Source of the DNA: Phycisphaerae bacterium
Lineage (GTDB): Bacteria > Planctomycetota > Phycisphaerae > SM23-33
NCBI GenBank assembly: GCA_030610965.1
Contig: JAUWQU010000234.1
Location: forward strand, 1-6,342
Direction: 5' to 3'
Length of the DNA: 6,342 bases
This document shows, piece by piece, positions 1-5,684 of the stretch. Position 1 is the stretch's first letter. The number at the start of each line of letters is the position of its first letter. Made by a program: the position numbers and the translations under genes. Under the pieces are notes generated by a model, which was given only the letters and a program-made list of their open reading frames with translations, made no database searches and was not told the DNA's origin.

Positions 1-27
1 GTAGCGTGCTATACTCAACGACGACAT
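1..27 (-). CDS. Possible N-terminus of a leftward gene, cut by the window edge
   Basis: Only nine codons are visible, reading MSSLSIARY from an ATG at 27-25 to the window edge. The case for a gene rests on an AAGGAG Shine-Dalgarno at 40-35, seven bases before this ATG. That is ideal spacing, and it makes the in-frame ATG at 33-31 (one base from the motif) less likely as the start. The gene would lie in the same direction as the kinase upstream of it, after a gap of about 225 bp. Nothing can be said about function from nine residues. The ribosome binding site and start codon sit inside a long hairpin (23-92), which could control translation. It may be chance; the sequence to the left would decide. 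Confidence 0.35.
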
Positions 28-92
28 CGGCATTCTCCTTGTTTCGTAAGTTCTGGAACAACCTACGAATACAAGGTTTGGGTGCCGATGTC
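23..92 (-). repeat. Long imperfect inverted repeat (about 70-nt hairpin)
   Basis: Arms pair in three blocks. The outer stem is a perfect 10 bp (GACATCGGCA at 23-32 against TGCCGATGTC at 83-92). The middle stem is 11 bp with one bulged base (38-48 against 64-75). A short apical GTTC/GAAC (50-53, 56-59) completes it. The internal loop is 33-37 against 76-82. In minus-strand RNA the ATG at 27-25 lies entirely within the outer stem. No T-run follows on either strand, so it does not look like an intrinsic terminator. It could be a translational control element or a DNA palindrome such as the end of a small mobile element. Confidence 0.75.
35..40 (-). promoter_or_regulatory. Ribosome binding site AAGGAG for the leftward gene at 27
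   Basis: The minus strand reads AAGGAG at 40-35, with seven bases to the ATG at 27. Its first three bases lie in a predicted stem and the last three in an internal loop of the 23-92 hairpin, so its accessibility may depend on folding. Confidence 0.35.
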
Positions 93-197
93 TTGTCTTT
101 ATTCAGCATCATTCTGTGGCAACTGATTGGGAGAAGAACCAGAAAAAGAAGCTGTCGCGTCCGGTTAGTTCGTTCCTATTCCTTTACTTCTTTGAAC

Positions 198-221
198 CTC
201 TGAGACTCTGCGCCTCTGCGA
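198..221. repeat. Three-copy 8-bp tandem repeat of the GCAGAG type
   Basis: Plus strand units are CTCTGAGA, CTCTGCGC and CTCTGCGA at 198-205, 206-213 and 214-221. Read on the minus strand this is a run of (G/T)CAGAG-like units. Similar CGCAGAGGCGCAGAG strings are, from general knowledge, scattered between genes in many environmental genomes; their role is unknown. It lies 30 bp after the kinase stop codon, outside any supported gene. The flanking stretch 93-197 shows no gene I can support. Confidence 0.6.
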
Positions 222-236
222 TTATACCTCTTTTGC

Positions 237-254
237 CGGTGCCTACGGTGCCTA
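237..254. repeat. Perfect 9-bp tandem duplication over the kinase stop codon
   Basis: CGGTGCCTA occurs twice in a row at 237-245 and 246-254. On the minus strand this gives TAGGCACCG twice. Because nine is a multiple of three, the kinase frame meets two in-frame TAG stops, at 254-252 and 245-243. It looks like a simple slippage duplication with no effect on the protein unless the first stop is read through. Confidence 0.8.
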
Positions 255-1718
255 AGAAGGTCTGTCCATGGGGCAGGTTGCTGCCAGTGGCAAGCGGAAT
301 GAAAACAGGCTGCCGCCGCCTGGGCGGGATTCGGCCGAGATCTGTCCGCCGTGGATGTCGATGATCCGCTTGCAGATCGACAGGCCCAGGCCCGTGCCGT
401 CGCGGAAGGTCTTTTTGGCCTCCGGACTTCGGTAAAACTCCTCGAACAGGCGCCGGCGGGCGGTCTCGCTCAGGCCGATGCCCGTGTCGGCGACCTCCAG
501 CACGGCCCATGGCTTTTCCATGCGGACCTCGACCTCGACTTTTCCACCGGCCGGAGTGTACTGGATGGCGTTGGTGACGAAGTTGATAACGACCTGCTTG
601 ATGAGTTCCTCGTCGGCCGTTACGGGGGCCGGCTCGATGCGCACGGACAGGTCAAGCTTTGCCGTGGCGGCCTGGGCGCGGAAGAGTTCGACGACCTGCT
701 CGGCCAACTCGTTGAGGGCCCGGTAGCTGACTCGGAGCACGTCCTTTGGCGCCGCTCGCAGGCGGGCGTAGCGGCGCAGGTCGTTCACCATTTCCATCAG
801 CGCCTTGGACCGCAGGGAGGCCCGCCTCATCAAACGCTGCTGCTGGTCGCTGAGTTCGGGCGCGGCGTCCTGGCCGACGGCGTCGAGGATGGAGACTATC
901 GCCGCAAGGGGGGCTCGCATCTCGTGCCCGGCCTTTCGCATGAAAAAGCTCTTGGCCTCGCCGGTGTGGCGAAGGCGGCAGTAGGCGTTCTCCAACTCGT
1001 GCTCGCGCTGCCGCAGGCGGGTGGAGATGGCCGAGGCGATGAAAACCATCATGAAGCTCATCGCAGTCATCGAACTGGTGACTTGAAGGACGTATACCCA
1101 GTCGGCGTGCAGGCCGCAAACGACGCTTTCGCCTATGCCGCCCGACAGGTCTACGTGAACGTATTCGAGGACGCCGGAATACTCGCCCCAGGCCATCGCG
1201 TTTATCAGCAGCGACGCCCCGGCCGCACAAAGGTAAGCCAGCGACTGCGGCAGAAGCTCCGACGCGATGCCCATCGGCAGCAGCACGAGAATAAGGAAAT
1301 AGTTCGCCATGCCGCCGGTGTGGTGGACCAGGGCCGTGACGGCCAGCATGTCGCAGGCGAGCTGCGCCAGCGCCAGCAGGATGATCCGTCGCTGGCTGGT
1401 CAGCCCGCCGTGGCGGATTCGGCGGACAAGCACGGTGAACACGGCGTTGTAGAGGAATATCAGACAAGTGATATAGATGGCAGGCCGCAGCGTCGGCGGC
1501 ATGTTGGCTACGTGGAATCGCACGCCCAGGCCGTACCAGCAGAACAGCAGCAGCACGAGTGTCCCGCCGGCCATCAGCCAGCGGACGTGCGTGAACCAGC
1601 CCAGCCGCTCGACGAGCTCCCGCTCGGTGATGCTGAGGCCGGGCTCACAGTCGAACGGCTCGGTATCGACTTCCGGTGTGGCCAGTTCGACAGGTTCGTT
1701 GTCCGACGATTCCGGCAT
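252..1718 (-). CDS. Membrane-bound sensor histidine kinase
   Basis: It autophosphorylates on a histidine and passes the phosphate to a response regulator. In the 488-residue version, six hydrophobic segments lie near 46-65, 78-98, 110-130, 139-156, 158-178 and 207-231, followed by a charged linker at 232-256. The HisKA dimerisation helix carries the H-box GHEMRAPLAA with phospho-acceptor H265. The ATPase domain follows, with N-box NFVTNAIQYTP (N379, N383), G1 box ADTGIGL (D411), F-box FEEFYRS and G2 box GTGLGLS (441-445), so every catalytic motif is present. GGMANYF at 135-141, between helices 3 and 4, recalls the GGxxNPF motif of RegB/ActS redox sensors, but N-Y-F replaces N-P-F, so redox sensing is only a suggestion. 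There is no receiver domain, and no response regulator gene is seen in the window. The start is uncertain: ATG at 1718 and GTG at 1736 are both in frame, and neither has a Shine-Dalgarno. The protein is otherwise complete. It lies 77 bp after the MFS gene on the same strand. Confidence 0.93.
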   Translation of the reverse strand: MPESSDNEPVELATPEVDTEPFDCEPGLSITERELVERLGWFTHVRWLMAGGTLVLLLFCWYGLGVRFHVANMPPTLRPAIYITCLIFLYNAVFTVLVRRIRHGGLTSQRRIILLALAQLACDMLAVTALVHHTGGMANYFLILVLLPMGIASELLPQSLAYLCAAGASLLINAMAWGEYSGVLEYVHVDLSGGIGESVVCGLHADWVYVLQVTSSMTAMSFMMVFIASAISTRLRQREHELENAYCRLRHTGEAKSFFMRKAGHEMRAPLAAIVSILDAVGQDAAPELSDQQQRLMRRASLRSKALMEMVNDLRRYARLRAAPKDVLRVSYRALNELAEQVVELFRAQAATAKLDLSVRIEPAPVTADEELIKQVVINFVTNAIQYTPAGGKVEVEVRMEKPWAVLEVADTGIGLSETARRRLFEEFYRSPEAKKTFRDGTGLGLSICKRIIDIHGGQISAESRPGGGSLFSFRLPLAATCPMDRPS

Positions 1719-1724
1719 GAGGAT

Positions 1725-1733
1725 ATGGTAGCA
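1725..1733 (-). promoter_or_regulatory. Possible extended -10 element for a leaderless kinase transcript
   Basis: The minus strand reads TGC followed by TACCAT (4 of 6 to TATAAT) at 1733-1725, six bases before the ATG at 1718. If used, transcription would start at or next to the ATG, which would fit the missing Shine-Dalgarno. No good -35 is seen 17 bp upstream. This is weak evidence. Confidence 0.2.
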
Positions 1734-1795
1734 CACAATTGGGTTTCATGCACCAGCGGTGCGTGCGGGGAGATCGTTTTCTTGGCGAAGTGGGA

Positions 1796-2971
1796 TTACT
1801 TCGGTTGCTTTGCAGCAGGCCGGCCCAGCCGGTGGAGGCTTCGGCCGGCCAGGAAGAAGCAGATGCAGAAGATCGGGGCCGCGCCCAGCAGTATGCCGCC
1901 GACCCGGCTGCCGATGCTGGACTCCAGCGCCACGCCGAGCAGCCCGGCCAGCGGGCCAAGGGCGAAGCCCGAGCCGATGAGCCCCTCGTGGCCTCCGCCG
2001 GCCTCGACGGAGGCGTTCTTGACGACGATGGCGTAGTAGAGCGCGGCGAAGTAGATGATCCCCACGCCCGAGCCGAACAACAATTCGCCTGCCAGGACGA
2101 CCGGCAGGCTGGTCCCGAAGATCACCATCGAGAATCCGCCTGCCAGGATGGGCATGGCCAAGACCAGCGGATACGCCCGCCCGTGCCAGCCCGTCCAGAC
2201 GCCCAGTATCGCAAAGGCCATCAGGCGCGTGATGTCCAGCGCTGACGAGTAGGTGGTCGCCTGGCCGATGGAACAGCCGAGATCCGCGAAGATCCTCGGC
2301 ATCAGGGCCGCCAGGATCCACATGCTCGAGTAGCTCGCGAGCATGAGGAAACGCGCGGAGTTCATCAGTCCGGCCAGGTGGCGGGCCTGCTCGGGCCGGG
2401 GGCGTTCGGGGTGATCGTGCGCCAGGTGTACCGGGCGGCGCGGCAGCAGGACTACCAGGGCCAGCGTAATCACGTTCAGTGCCCCGGCCAGGCCGAACAG
2501 GCCCCACGACCGCCACTCGATCAGCGGTCCGGCCATTACAAGGGCGGTCGGCACGGCAAGAGCCCATGAGATGTTGAAATAGCCCAGTATCCGCGCCGTT
2601 CGCAGCGGCGTGTGGCCGGCGGTGACGTACGACTCAACCACGGGCCATTTCTGCCCGTTCAGCAGCCCCACCAGCGCCATGCCGATAAAAAGCACCGCCG
2701 GCGTCGGCACAAGGCCCATGCACACATGCACAGGTATCTGGGCTGCGATGACTATTGTGAGTATCCGCTTCTCGCCGAAACGCGAGGTAACCCGATGACT
2801 CGTCAGCGCCCCGAATGCGTAAGCTACGCCGAACGTCAGCGCGAGCGAGAGATTCTCCGCGTCTGAAAAGTTCAGATGCTTGTGGCAGAAAAAGTACGAC
2901 CCGCGCTCGATGAGGATGGTCGCGAGGCTTTCGATAAACGTCAGAGCCAGTAGCAGAGCCAATCGCGGCAC
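1796..2971 (-). CDS. Major facilitator superfamily (MFS) transporter
   Basis: This is a secondary transporter of the inner membrane; the substrate cannot be told. In the 391-residue version I count twelve hydrophobic segments, near 4-26, 41-58, 70-88, 91-108, 127-150, 156-177, 207-227, 239-262, 267-285, 289-316, 335-349 and 356-377. A polar cytoplasmic loop at 178-205 splits the two six-helix halves, as in MFS proteins. SHRVTSRFGEKR at 58-69, between helices 2 and 3, matches the position and pattern of the MFS loop motif (G-x3-D-R-x-G-R-R), but the usual glycine and aspartate are not conserved. Helix 1 has E14 and E22-R23. An ORF extends up to an ATG at 3061, but its first 30 residues are polar, arginine-rich and unlike a membrane protein start. 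The GTG at 2971 has GAGGA nine bases before it and begins directly ahead of helix 1, so I choose it. It follows a flavoprotein relic and precedes the kinase, on the same strand. Confidence 0.88.
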   Translation of the reverse strand: MPRLALLLALTFIESLATILIERGSYFFCHKHLNFSDAENLSLALTFGVAYAFGALTSHRVTSRFGEKRILTIVIAAQIPVHVCMGLVPTPAVLFIGMALVGLLNGQKWPVVESYVTAGHTPLRTARILGYFNISWALAVPTALVMAGPLIEWRSWGLFGLAGALNVITLALVVLLPRRPVHLAHDHPERPRPEQARHLAGLMNSARFLMLASYSSMWILAALMPRIFADLGCSIGQATTYSSALDITRLMAFAILGVWTGWHGRAYPLVLAMPILAGGFSMVIFGTSLPVVLAGELLFGSGVGIIYFAALYYAIVVKNASVEAGGGHEGLIGSGFALGPLAGLLGVALESSIGSRVGGILLGAAPIFCICFFLAGRSLHRLGRPAAKQPK

Positions 2972-2980
2972 GCGGCGAAT

Positions 2981-2985
2981 TCCTC
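2981..2985 (-). promoter_or_regulatory. Ribosome binding site GAGGA deciding the MFS start
   Basis: The minus strand has GAGGA at 2985-2981, nine bases before GTG at 2971. No comparable site precedes the longer alternative ATG at 3061, so this site sets the start. Confidence 0.6.
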
Positions 2986-3125
2986 GTTTGCGGTATCGGG
3001 TTCCCGCACGGCCCGCCAGGCCGCGCACAGAAAAACAATCTTCGATTTCCAAGCCCTGCAATCAAGAGAATACGAGCCCGAATCGCGAGGAACATGGTTC
3101 GTGTGCAGTTTATTGCCCGTGGGCA

Positions 3126-3394
3126 GCCGCGAGTGACCATCGTCCGCTCGAAGCCCCCCGTCCCGGTAACCGTCAGGCGTGTAGCGCCGAGCATCGCCGT
3201 CAGCTCGTCGCCACGCCGAGCCCGGAGAGCATCTCGCGAAGCTCCGCGGCGCCGAAGGCTTCCAGGGCGGGCAGTGCAAAGCGACCCTGCCGGCTCAGAC
3301 GCCCAACGAAGTCGGCCTTGCTGAGGGTTTTGGTGATATTGGCCCGCCCGCCGCCGAGTATCAGTATCGGTGCCATTGGCGATCTCGACCGCAC
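3126..3394 (-). pseudogene. Relic of an HI0933/BaiN-family FAD-dependent oxidoreductase
   Basis: Two fragments of one family survive in two frames. The first, from about 3376 to a stop at 3200, reads ILILGGGRANIT, then SRQGRFALPALEAFG and ELREMLSGLGVATS. Intact HI0933-type flavoproteins have here a GGGRCN motif, a GRQGRF-like stretch and an LGV-T segment; the cysteine of GGGRCN is replaced by alanine. The second, in another frame at about 3179-3126, reads LTVTGTGGFERTMVTRG, which matches the part of the family just before the C-terminal FAD motif. Missing are the N-terminal Rossmann GxGxxG segment (about 35-40 residues) and the whole middle, probably over 200 residues. Further in the same second frame, LFFCARPGGPCGNPIPQ (about 3038-2991) faintly resembles the family's LYFAGEVLDLDGPCGGYNLQ ending, so the relic may reach the MFS start. 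Family assignment is from memory of the motifs. The first fragment starts two codons after the PHP stop, in the same frame, and is very unlikely to make a working protein. Confidence 0.7.
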
Positions 3395-3400
3395 CGGGCC

Positions 3401-4060
3401 TCAGATTCCCAGCCGGCCTGGGTCGGACTTGAATCCGCGGCGAAGCAGGCGCTGTTCGTCCTTGCTGTGGCACTTGTACTGCCCGGCCAGGACGATCCGG
3501 CGGATGTCGTCGGCCTGTTCGACCGGCTCGTTTGTCTCGATCCAATACTTCCCGATCATGCCGACCGAGTGGGTATCGCCTGAGTTGACGACGGGCATCT
3601 TGAGTTTCTCGGCCAGCTCGCGGGCGGCGACGGCCTGGGTGAATTCCTGGTTGCACGTCTTGCATTCGAGGGCGTCGGGGCGAAGGCCCTGGTCGAGGAT
3701 GTAAGTACCGCCGTCCCATCGACATGGGTGGGCCAGAATCGTCAAGTGGCCCTCGGCGCGGGCCTTTTCGAGCACCTTGGCGGGGTCGTCGATCATCAGG
3801 TAATCCGTGTCCAGCGTGCCGAGCACCAGCAAGTGTGTCAGCGGGTCCATCACCAGGTTCAACTCCACGCCGGCGAATATTCGCAATTGCGGGAAAGCTT
3901 CCTGGACCTCGGCCAACTCGTGCGGCCGCCACATGCGGTGGTGCTCGGTGAGGAAGACCACGTCGTACCCATGGGTGATGTACGCATGGAAAAGATCGCG
4001 CGGCGAACCCGACGCGCAGGCGCTGTACAAGCTCGTATGGCAGTGAAGCTCGACTTTCAT
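3401..4060 (-). CDS. PHP-domain metal-dependent phosphoesterase
   Basis: This 219-residue protein is a stand-alone PHP domain, a fold that binds two or three metal ions and hydrolyses phosphoester bonds. Metal ligands can be read in order: HCHT (H6, H8) at the start, TEHH (E39, H40) where many members have D-H, GVEL (E66), THLLVLG (H76), LAHP (H111) and SGDTHS (D162, H164). All expected ligand positions are filled, so it should be active. The natural substrate is unknown; relatives act on histidinol phosphate, short nucleotides or 3',5'-phosphates, and length alone does not separate these. There is no signal peptide or membrane segment, so it is cytoplasmic. The ATG at 4060 follows the asnS stop by one base, which points to translational coupling and a shared message. 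The link to asparaginyl-tRNA synthetase may be no more than operon convenience. Confidence 0.9.
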   Translation of the reverse strand: MKVELHCHTSLYSACASGSPRDLFHAYITHGYDVVFLTEHHRMWRPHELAEVQEAFPQLRIFAGVELNLVMDPLTHLLVLGTLDTDYLMIDDPAKVLEKARAEGHLTILAHPCRWDGGTYILDQGLRPDALECKTCNQEFTQAVAARELAEKLKMPVVNSGDTHSVGMIGKYWIETNEPVEQADDIRRIVLAGQYKCHSKDEQRLLRRGFKSDPGRLGI

Positions 4061-4061
4061 T

Positions 4062-5456
4062 TCAGAACTCCGCGTTTCGCGGCGTTCGCGGGTAGGGGAT
4101 TACGTCGCGAATGTTGTCCATGCCGGTGGCGAACTGGACCGTGCGTTCCAGGCCCAGGCCAAAGCCCGCGTGCGGGACCGTGCCGTAGCGGCGGAGGTCC
4201 AGATACCACCAGTAGTCGTCCGGGTTCAGGTCCTGGGCCTTCATCCGCTCGAGCACTACGTCCAGCCGTTCCTCGCGCTGCGAGCCGCCGATGATCTCGC
4301 CGATCTTCGGCACCAGGACGTCCATGGCCGCGACTGTCCGCCCGTCGTCGCTGAGCCGCATGTAGAAAGGCTTGATGGTGGATGGGTAGTCCGTGATGAT
4401 CACCGGCTTGCCGAACGTCTCCTCGGCCAGGAACCGCTCGTGCTCGGTCTGGAGGTCGTTGCCCCAGGCCGGCTCGTATTCCCACTTGCGGTTTGCCGCC
4501 TTCAGGAGCTTTATCGCCTCGGTGTAGGTCACGCGCTCGAAGCTGCTGTCCACGATATTCGTCATCGTCTCGAGCAGCGTCTTGTCTATCCATTTGTTGA
4601 ACTGCTGCATGTCCTCGTCGCAGTCCGTAAGGACAGCGCGGAAGATATGCTTGAGGAAATCCTCGGCCAGGTCGGCATCGTCGGAAAGGTCCGCGAATGC
4701 CACCTCCGGCTCGATCATCCAGAACTCGGCCAGGTGACGAGGCGTGTTGGAGTTCTCGGCCCTGAACGTTGGGCCGAAGGTGTAGACGTCGCCCAAGGCG
4801 CACGCATACGTCTCGCCCTCGAGTTGGCCGGAGACCGTCAGGTACGTCGGCCGGGCGAAAAAGTCCTGGCCCCAGTCGATCTTGTCATCGTCCGTCCGCG
4901 GCGGGGCACCGACGTCGATGGTCGTCACGCGGAACATCTCGCCGGCGCCCTCGCAGTCGCTGGCGGTGATGATCGGGGTGTGAACGTACAGGAAGTCGCG
5001 CTGCTGGAAGAACTCGTGAATGGCCGAGCAGATGCGGTTGCGGACGCGGGCGATCGAGCCGAACGTGTTCGTCCGGGCACGCAAATGTGCCTGTGAGCGC
5101 AAGAACTCGAACGTGTGACGCTTGGGCTGGATCGGATATTTATCGGCGTCGGCCGTGCCGAGCACGCGGACCTCCGAGGCCTTGACCTCCACCCGCTGGC
5201 CCTTGGCGGGGCTCTCGACCAGCTCGCCCGTCACCACCACCGAGCACCCAGCCGTGAGGTGAGTGATCTCGCTTTCGTAGTTGTCGAGGTCGCCGTCGGC
5301 GACGACCTGGATCGTCGCAAGGCACGAGCCGTCGTTGATGGCCAGGAAGCTGAAGCCGCCCCCACTGGTGCGGAGCGTTCGAACCCACCCAGCCAGCTTC
5401 ACCTGCCCGCCGGGGGCCAGGTCGTTCAATGCATTCTTGATAAGCGTACGTTTCAT
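4062..5456 (-). CDS. asnS: Asparaginyl-tRNA synthetase
   Basis: It charges tRNA-Asn with asparagine using ATP, in the cytoplasm. The 464 residues match the length of bacterial AsnRS (E. coli about 466). Residues 18-100 are the anticodon-binding OB fold (VKLAGWVRTLRTSGGGFSFL). The class II core follows, with motif 1 around 140-165 (RNRICSAIHEFF...VHTPII), motif 2 near 229-251 (PTFRAENSNTPRHLAEFWMI) and motif 3 at 431-457 (GFGLGLERTVQF, then IRDVIPYPR). The LTVSGQLEGETYACAL segment (206-221), DYWWYLDLRRYGTVPHAGFG and the terminal PRTPRNAEF are typical of AsnRS rather than AspRS. The frame is open up to 5555, but the ATG at 5456 has AAGGA five bases upstream and matches the family start (MKRTLIK), so the longer form is rejected. 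It is the first gene of the leftward cluster. Its presence suggests that tRNA-Asn is charged directly, rather than only by amidation of Asp-tRNA-Asn. Confidence 0.97.
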   Translation of the reverse strand: MKRTLIKNALNDLAPGGQVKLAGWVRTLRTSGGGFSFLAINDGSCLATIQVVADGDLDNYESEITHLTAGCSVVVTGELVESPAKGQRVEVKASEVRVLGTADADKYPIQPKRHTFEFLRSQAHLRARTNTFGSIARVRNRICSAIHEFFQQRDFLYVHTPIITASDCEGAGEMFRVTTIDVGAPPRTDDDKIDWGQDFFARPTYLTVSGQLEGETYACALGDVYTFGPTFRAENSNTPRHLAEFWMIEPEVAFADLSDDADLAEDFLKHIFRAVLTDCDEDMQQFNKWIDKTLLETMTNIVDSSFERVTYTEAIKLLKAANRKWEYEPAWGNDLQTEHERFLAEETFGKPVIITDYPSTIKPFYMRLSDDGRTVAAMDVLVPKIGEIIGGSQREERLDVVLERMKAQDLNPDDYWWYLDLRRYGTVPHAGFGLGLERTVQFATGMDNIRDVIPYPRTPRNAEF

Positions 5457-5461
5457 AGTAG

Positions 5462-5466
5462 TCCTT
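5462..5466 (-). promoter_or_regulatory. Ribosome binding site AAGGA of asnS
   Basis: AAGGA on the minus strand at 5466-5462, five bases before the ATG at 5456. It decides between this start and the longer in-frame extension to 5555. Confidence 0.65.
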
Positions 5467-5480
5467 TTCTCCAGCCAGCT

Positions 5481-5509
5481 ATGATCGGCCAGCGCGCCGG
5501 GGAAGTCAA
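5481..5509 (-). promoter_or_regulatory. Sigma70-type promoter of asnS
   Basis: The minus strand has TTGACT (5 of 6 to TTGACA) at 5509-5504, a 17-bp spacer, and GATCAT (4 of 6 to TATAAT) at 5486-5481. Transcription would start near 5474, giving a leader of about 18 bases that holds the Shine-Dalgarno. No attenuator or T-box fits in such a short leader. The spacing and the position ahead of asnS make this the best promoter in the window. Confidence 0.6.
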
Positions 5510-5511
5510 CA

Positions 5512-5523
5512 GCGGCGCGCCGC
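5512..5523. repeat. 12-bp perfect palindrome just upstream of the asnS -35
   Basis: GCGGCGCGCCGC is its own reverse complement and ends two bases from the -35 hexamer. Its place suits an operator, but in GC-rich DNA a palindrome of only G and C can arise by chance. Confidence 0.35.
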
Positions 5524-5624
5524 GTGCGGGCACCTTTTGCCTTACCGCTTGGCACCGTGTTCTTTGCCTGTAGCAGCGTTGATCGGCAGTCGGTATAGTT
5601 GACTGTGCGTGCTGGGGATCTTCA

Positions 5625-5648
5625 GGCGCAAGCGCCCCGGGGCCCCGG
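5625..5648. repeat. Adjacent GC palindromes upstream of the DUF2330-like gene
   Basis: GGCGC-AA-GCGCC at 5625-5636 is directly followed by the palindrome CCGGGGCCCCGG (5637-5648), about 10 bases before the AGGAG of the rightward gene. No T-run follows, so it is not a clear terminator. If transcribed it would fold next to the ribosome binding site. Confidence 0.4.
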
Positions 5649-5658
5649 CCTAATTCGC

Positions 5659-5684
5659 AGGAGAAAGGATGAACGCATGAACGC
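5659..5684 (+). promoter_or_regulatory. Doubled translation start: AGGAG, AAAGG and two ATGAACGC copies
   Basis: AGGAG (5659-5663) lies five bases before an ATG at 5669, which opens a three-codon ORF (M-N-A-stop). AAAGG (5664-5668) lies eight bases before the second ATG at 5677, which opens the long gene. The two starts come from an 8-bp tandem repeat ATGAACGC (5669-5676, 5677-5684), and the short ORF's TGA overlaps the second ATG as ATGA. Confidence 0.6.

Noticed and set aside
6..203. A 65-codon open frame on the plus strand
   Set aside because: No clear ribosome binding site and no recognisable family. It runs through both arms of the 23-92 hairpin and into the 8-bp repeat, so it is more likely non-coding.
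1750..1762. GCACC-AGC-GGTGC stem between the MFS and kinase genes as a terminator
   Set aside because: Only five base pairs and no T-run on either strand.
351..2036. A 561-codon open frame on the plus strand
   Set aside because: It runs antisense to the whole kinase gene and into the MFS gene. Its translation is low in hydrophobic residues and rich in Q, H, R and G, with no family resemblance, while the minus frame has every kinase motif.
2972..3061. A 30-residue N-terminal extension of the MFS protein from ATG at 3061
   Set aside because: The extension is arginine-rich, has no ribosome binding site, and may overlap flavoprotein remains. GTG at 2971 has GAGGA at good spacing just before helix 1.
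3037..3065. A TTGATT / AAGATT pair with 17-bp spacing on the minus strand, as an MFS promoter
   Set aside because: Only 4 of 6 and 3 of 6 consensus bases match, and such pairs occur by chance. Read-through from asnS is equally possible.
2634..3932. A 432-codon open frame on the minus strand
   Set aside because: It overlaps the PHP and MFS genes in another frame and is mostly arginine- and proline-rich. Only its middle (about 3179-3126, perhaps to 2991) carries family-like sequence, which belongs to the flavoprotein relic.
4170..5096. A 308-codon open frame on the plus strand
   Set aside because: It is the complement of asnS, whose minus-strand protein is full length with all class II motifs. 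Long antisense frames are common in GC-rich genes.
5594..5604. TATAGT at 5594 and overlapping TTGACT at 5599 on the plus strand as promoter parts for the DUF2330-like gene
   Set aside because: TATAGT is a fair -10, but no -35 lies at 16-18 bp. TTGACT has no -10 at 17 bp. I cannot place a promoter with confidence.
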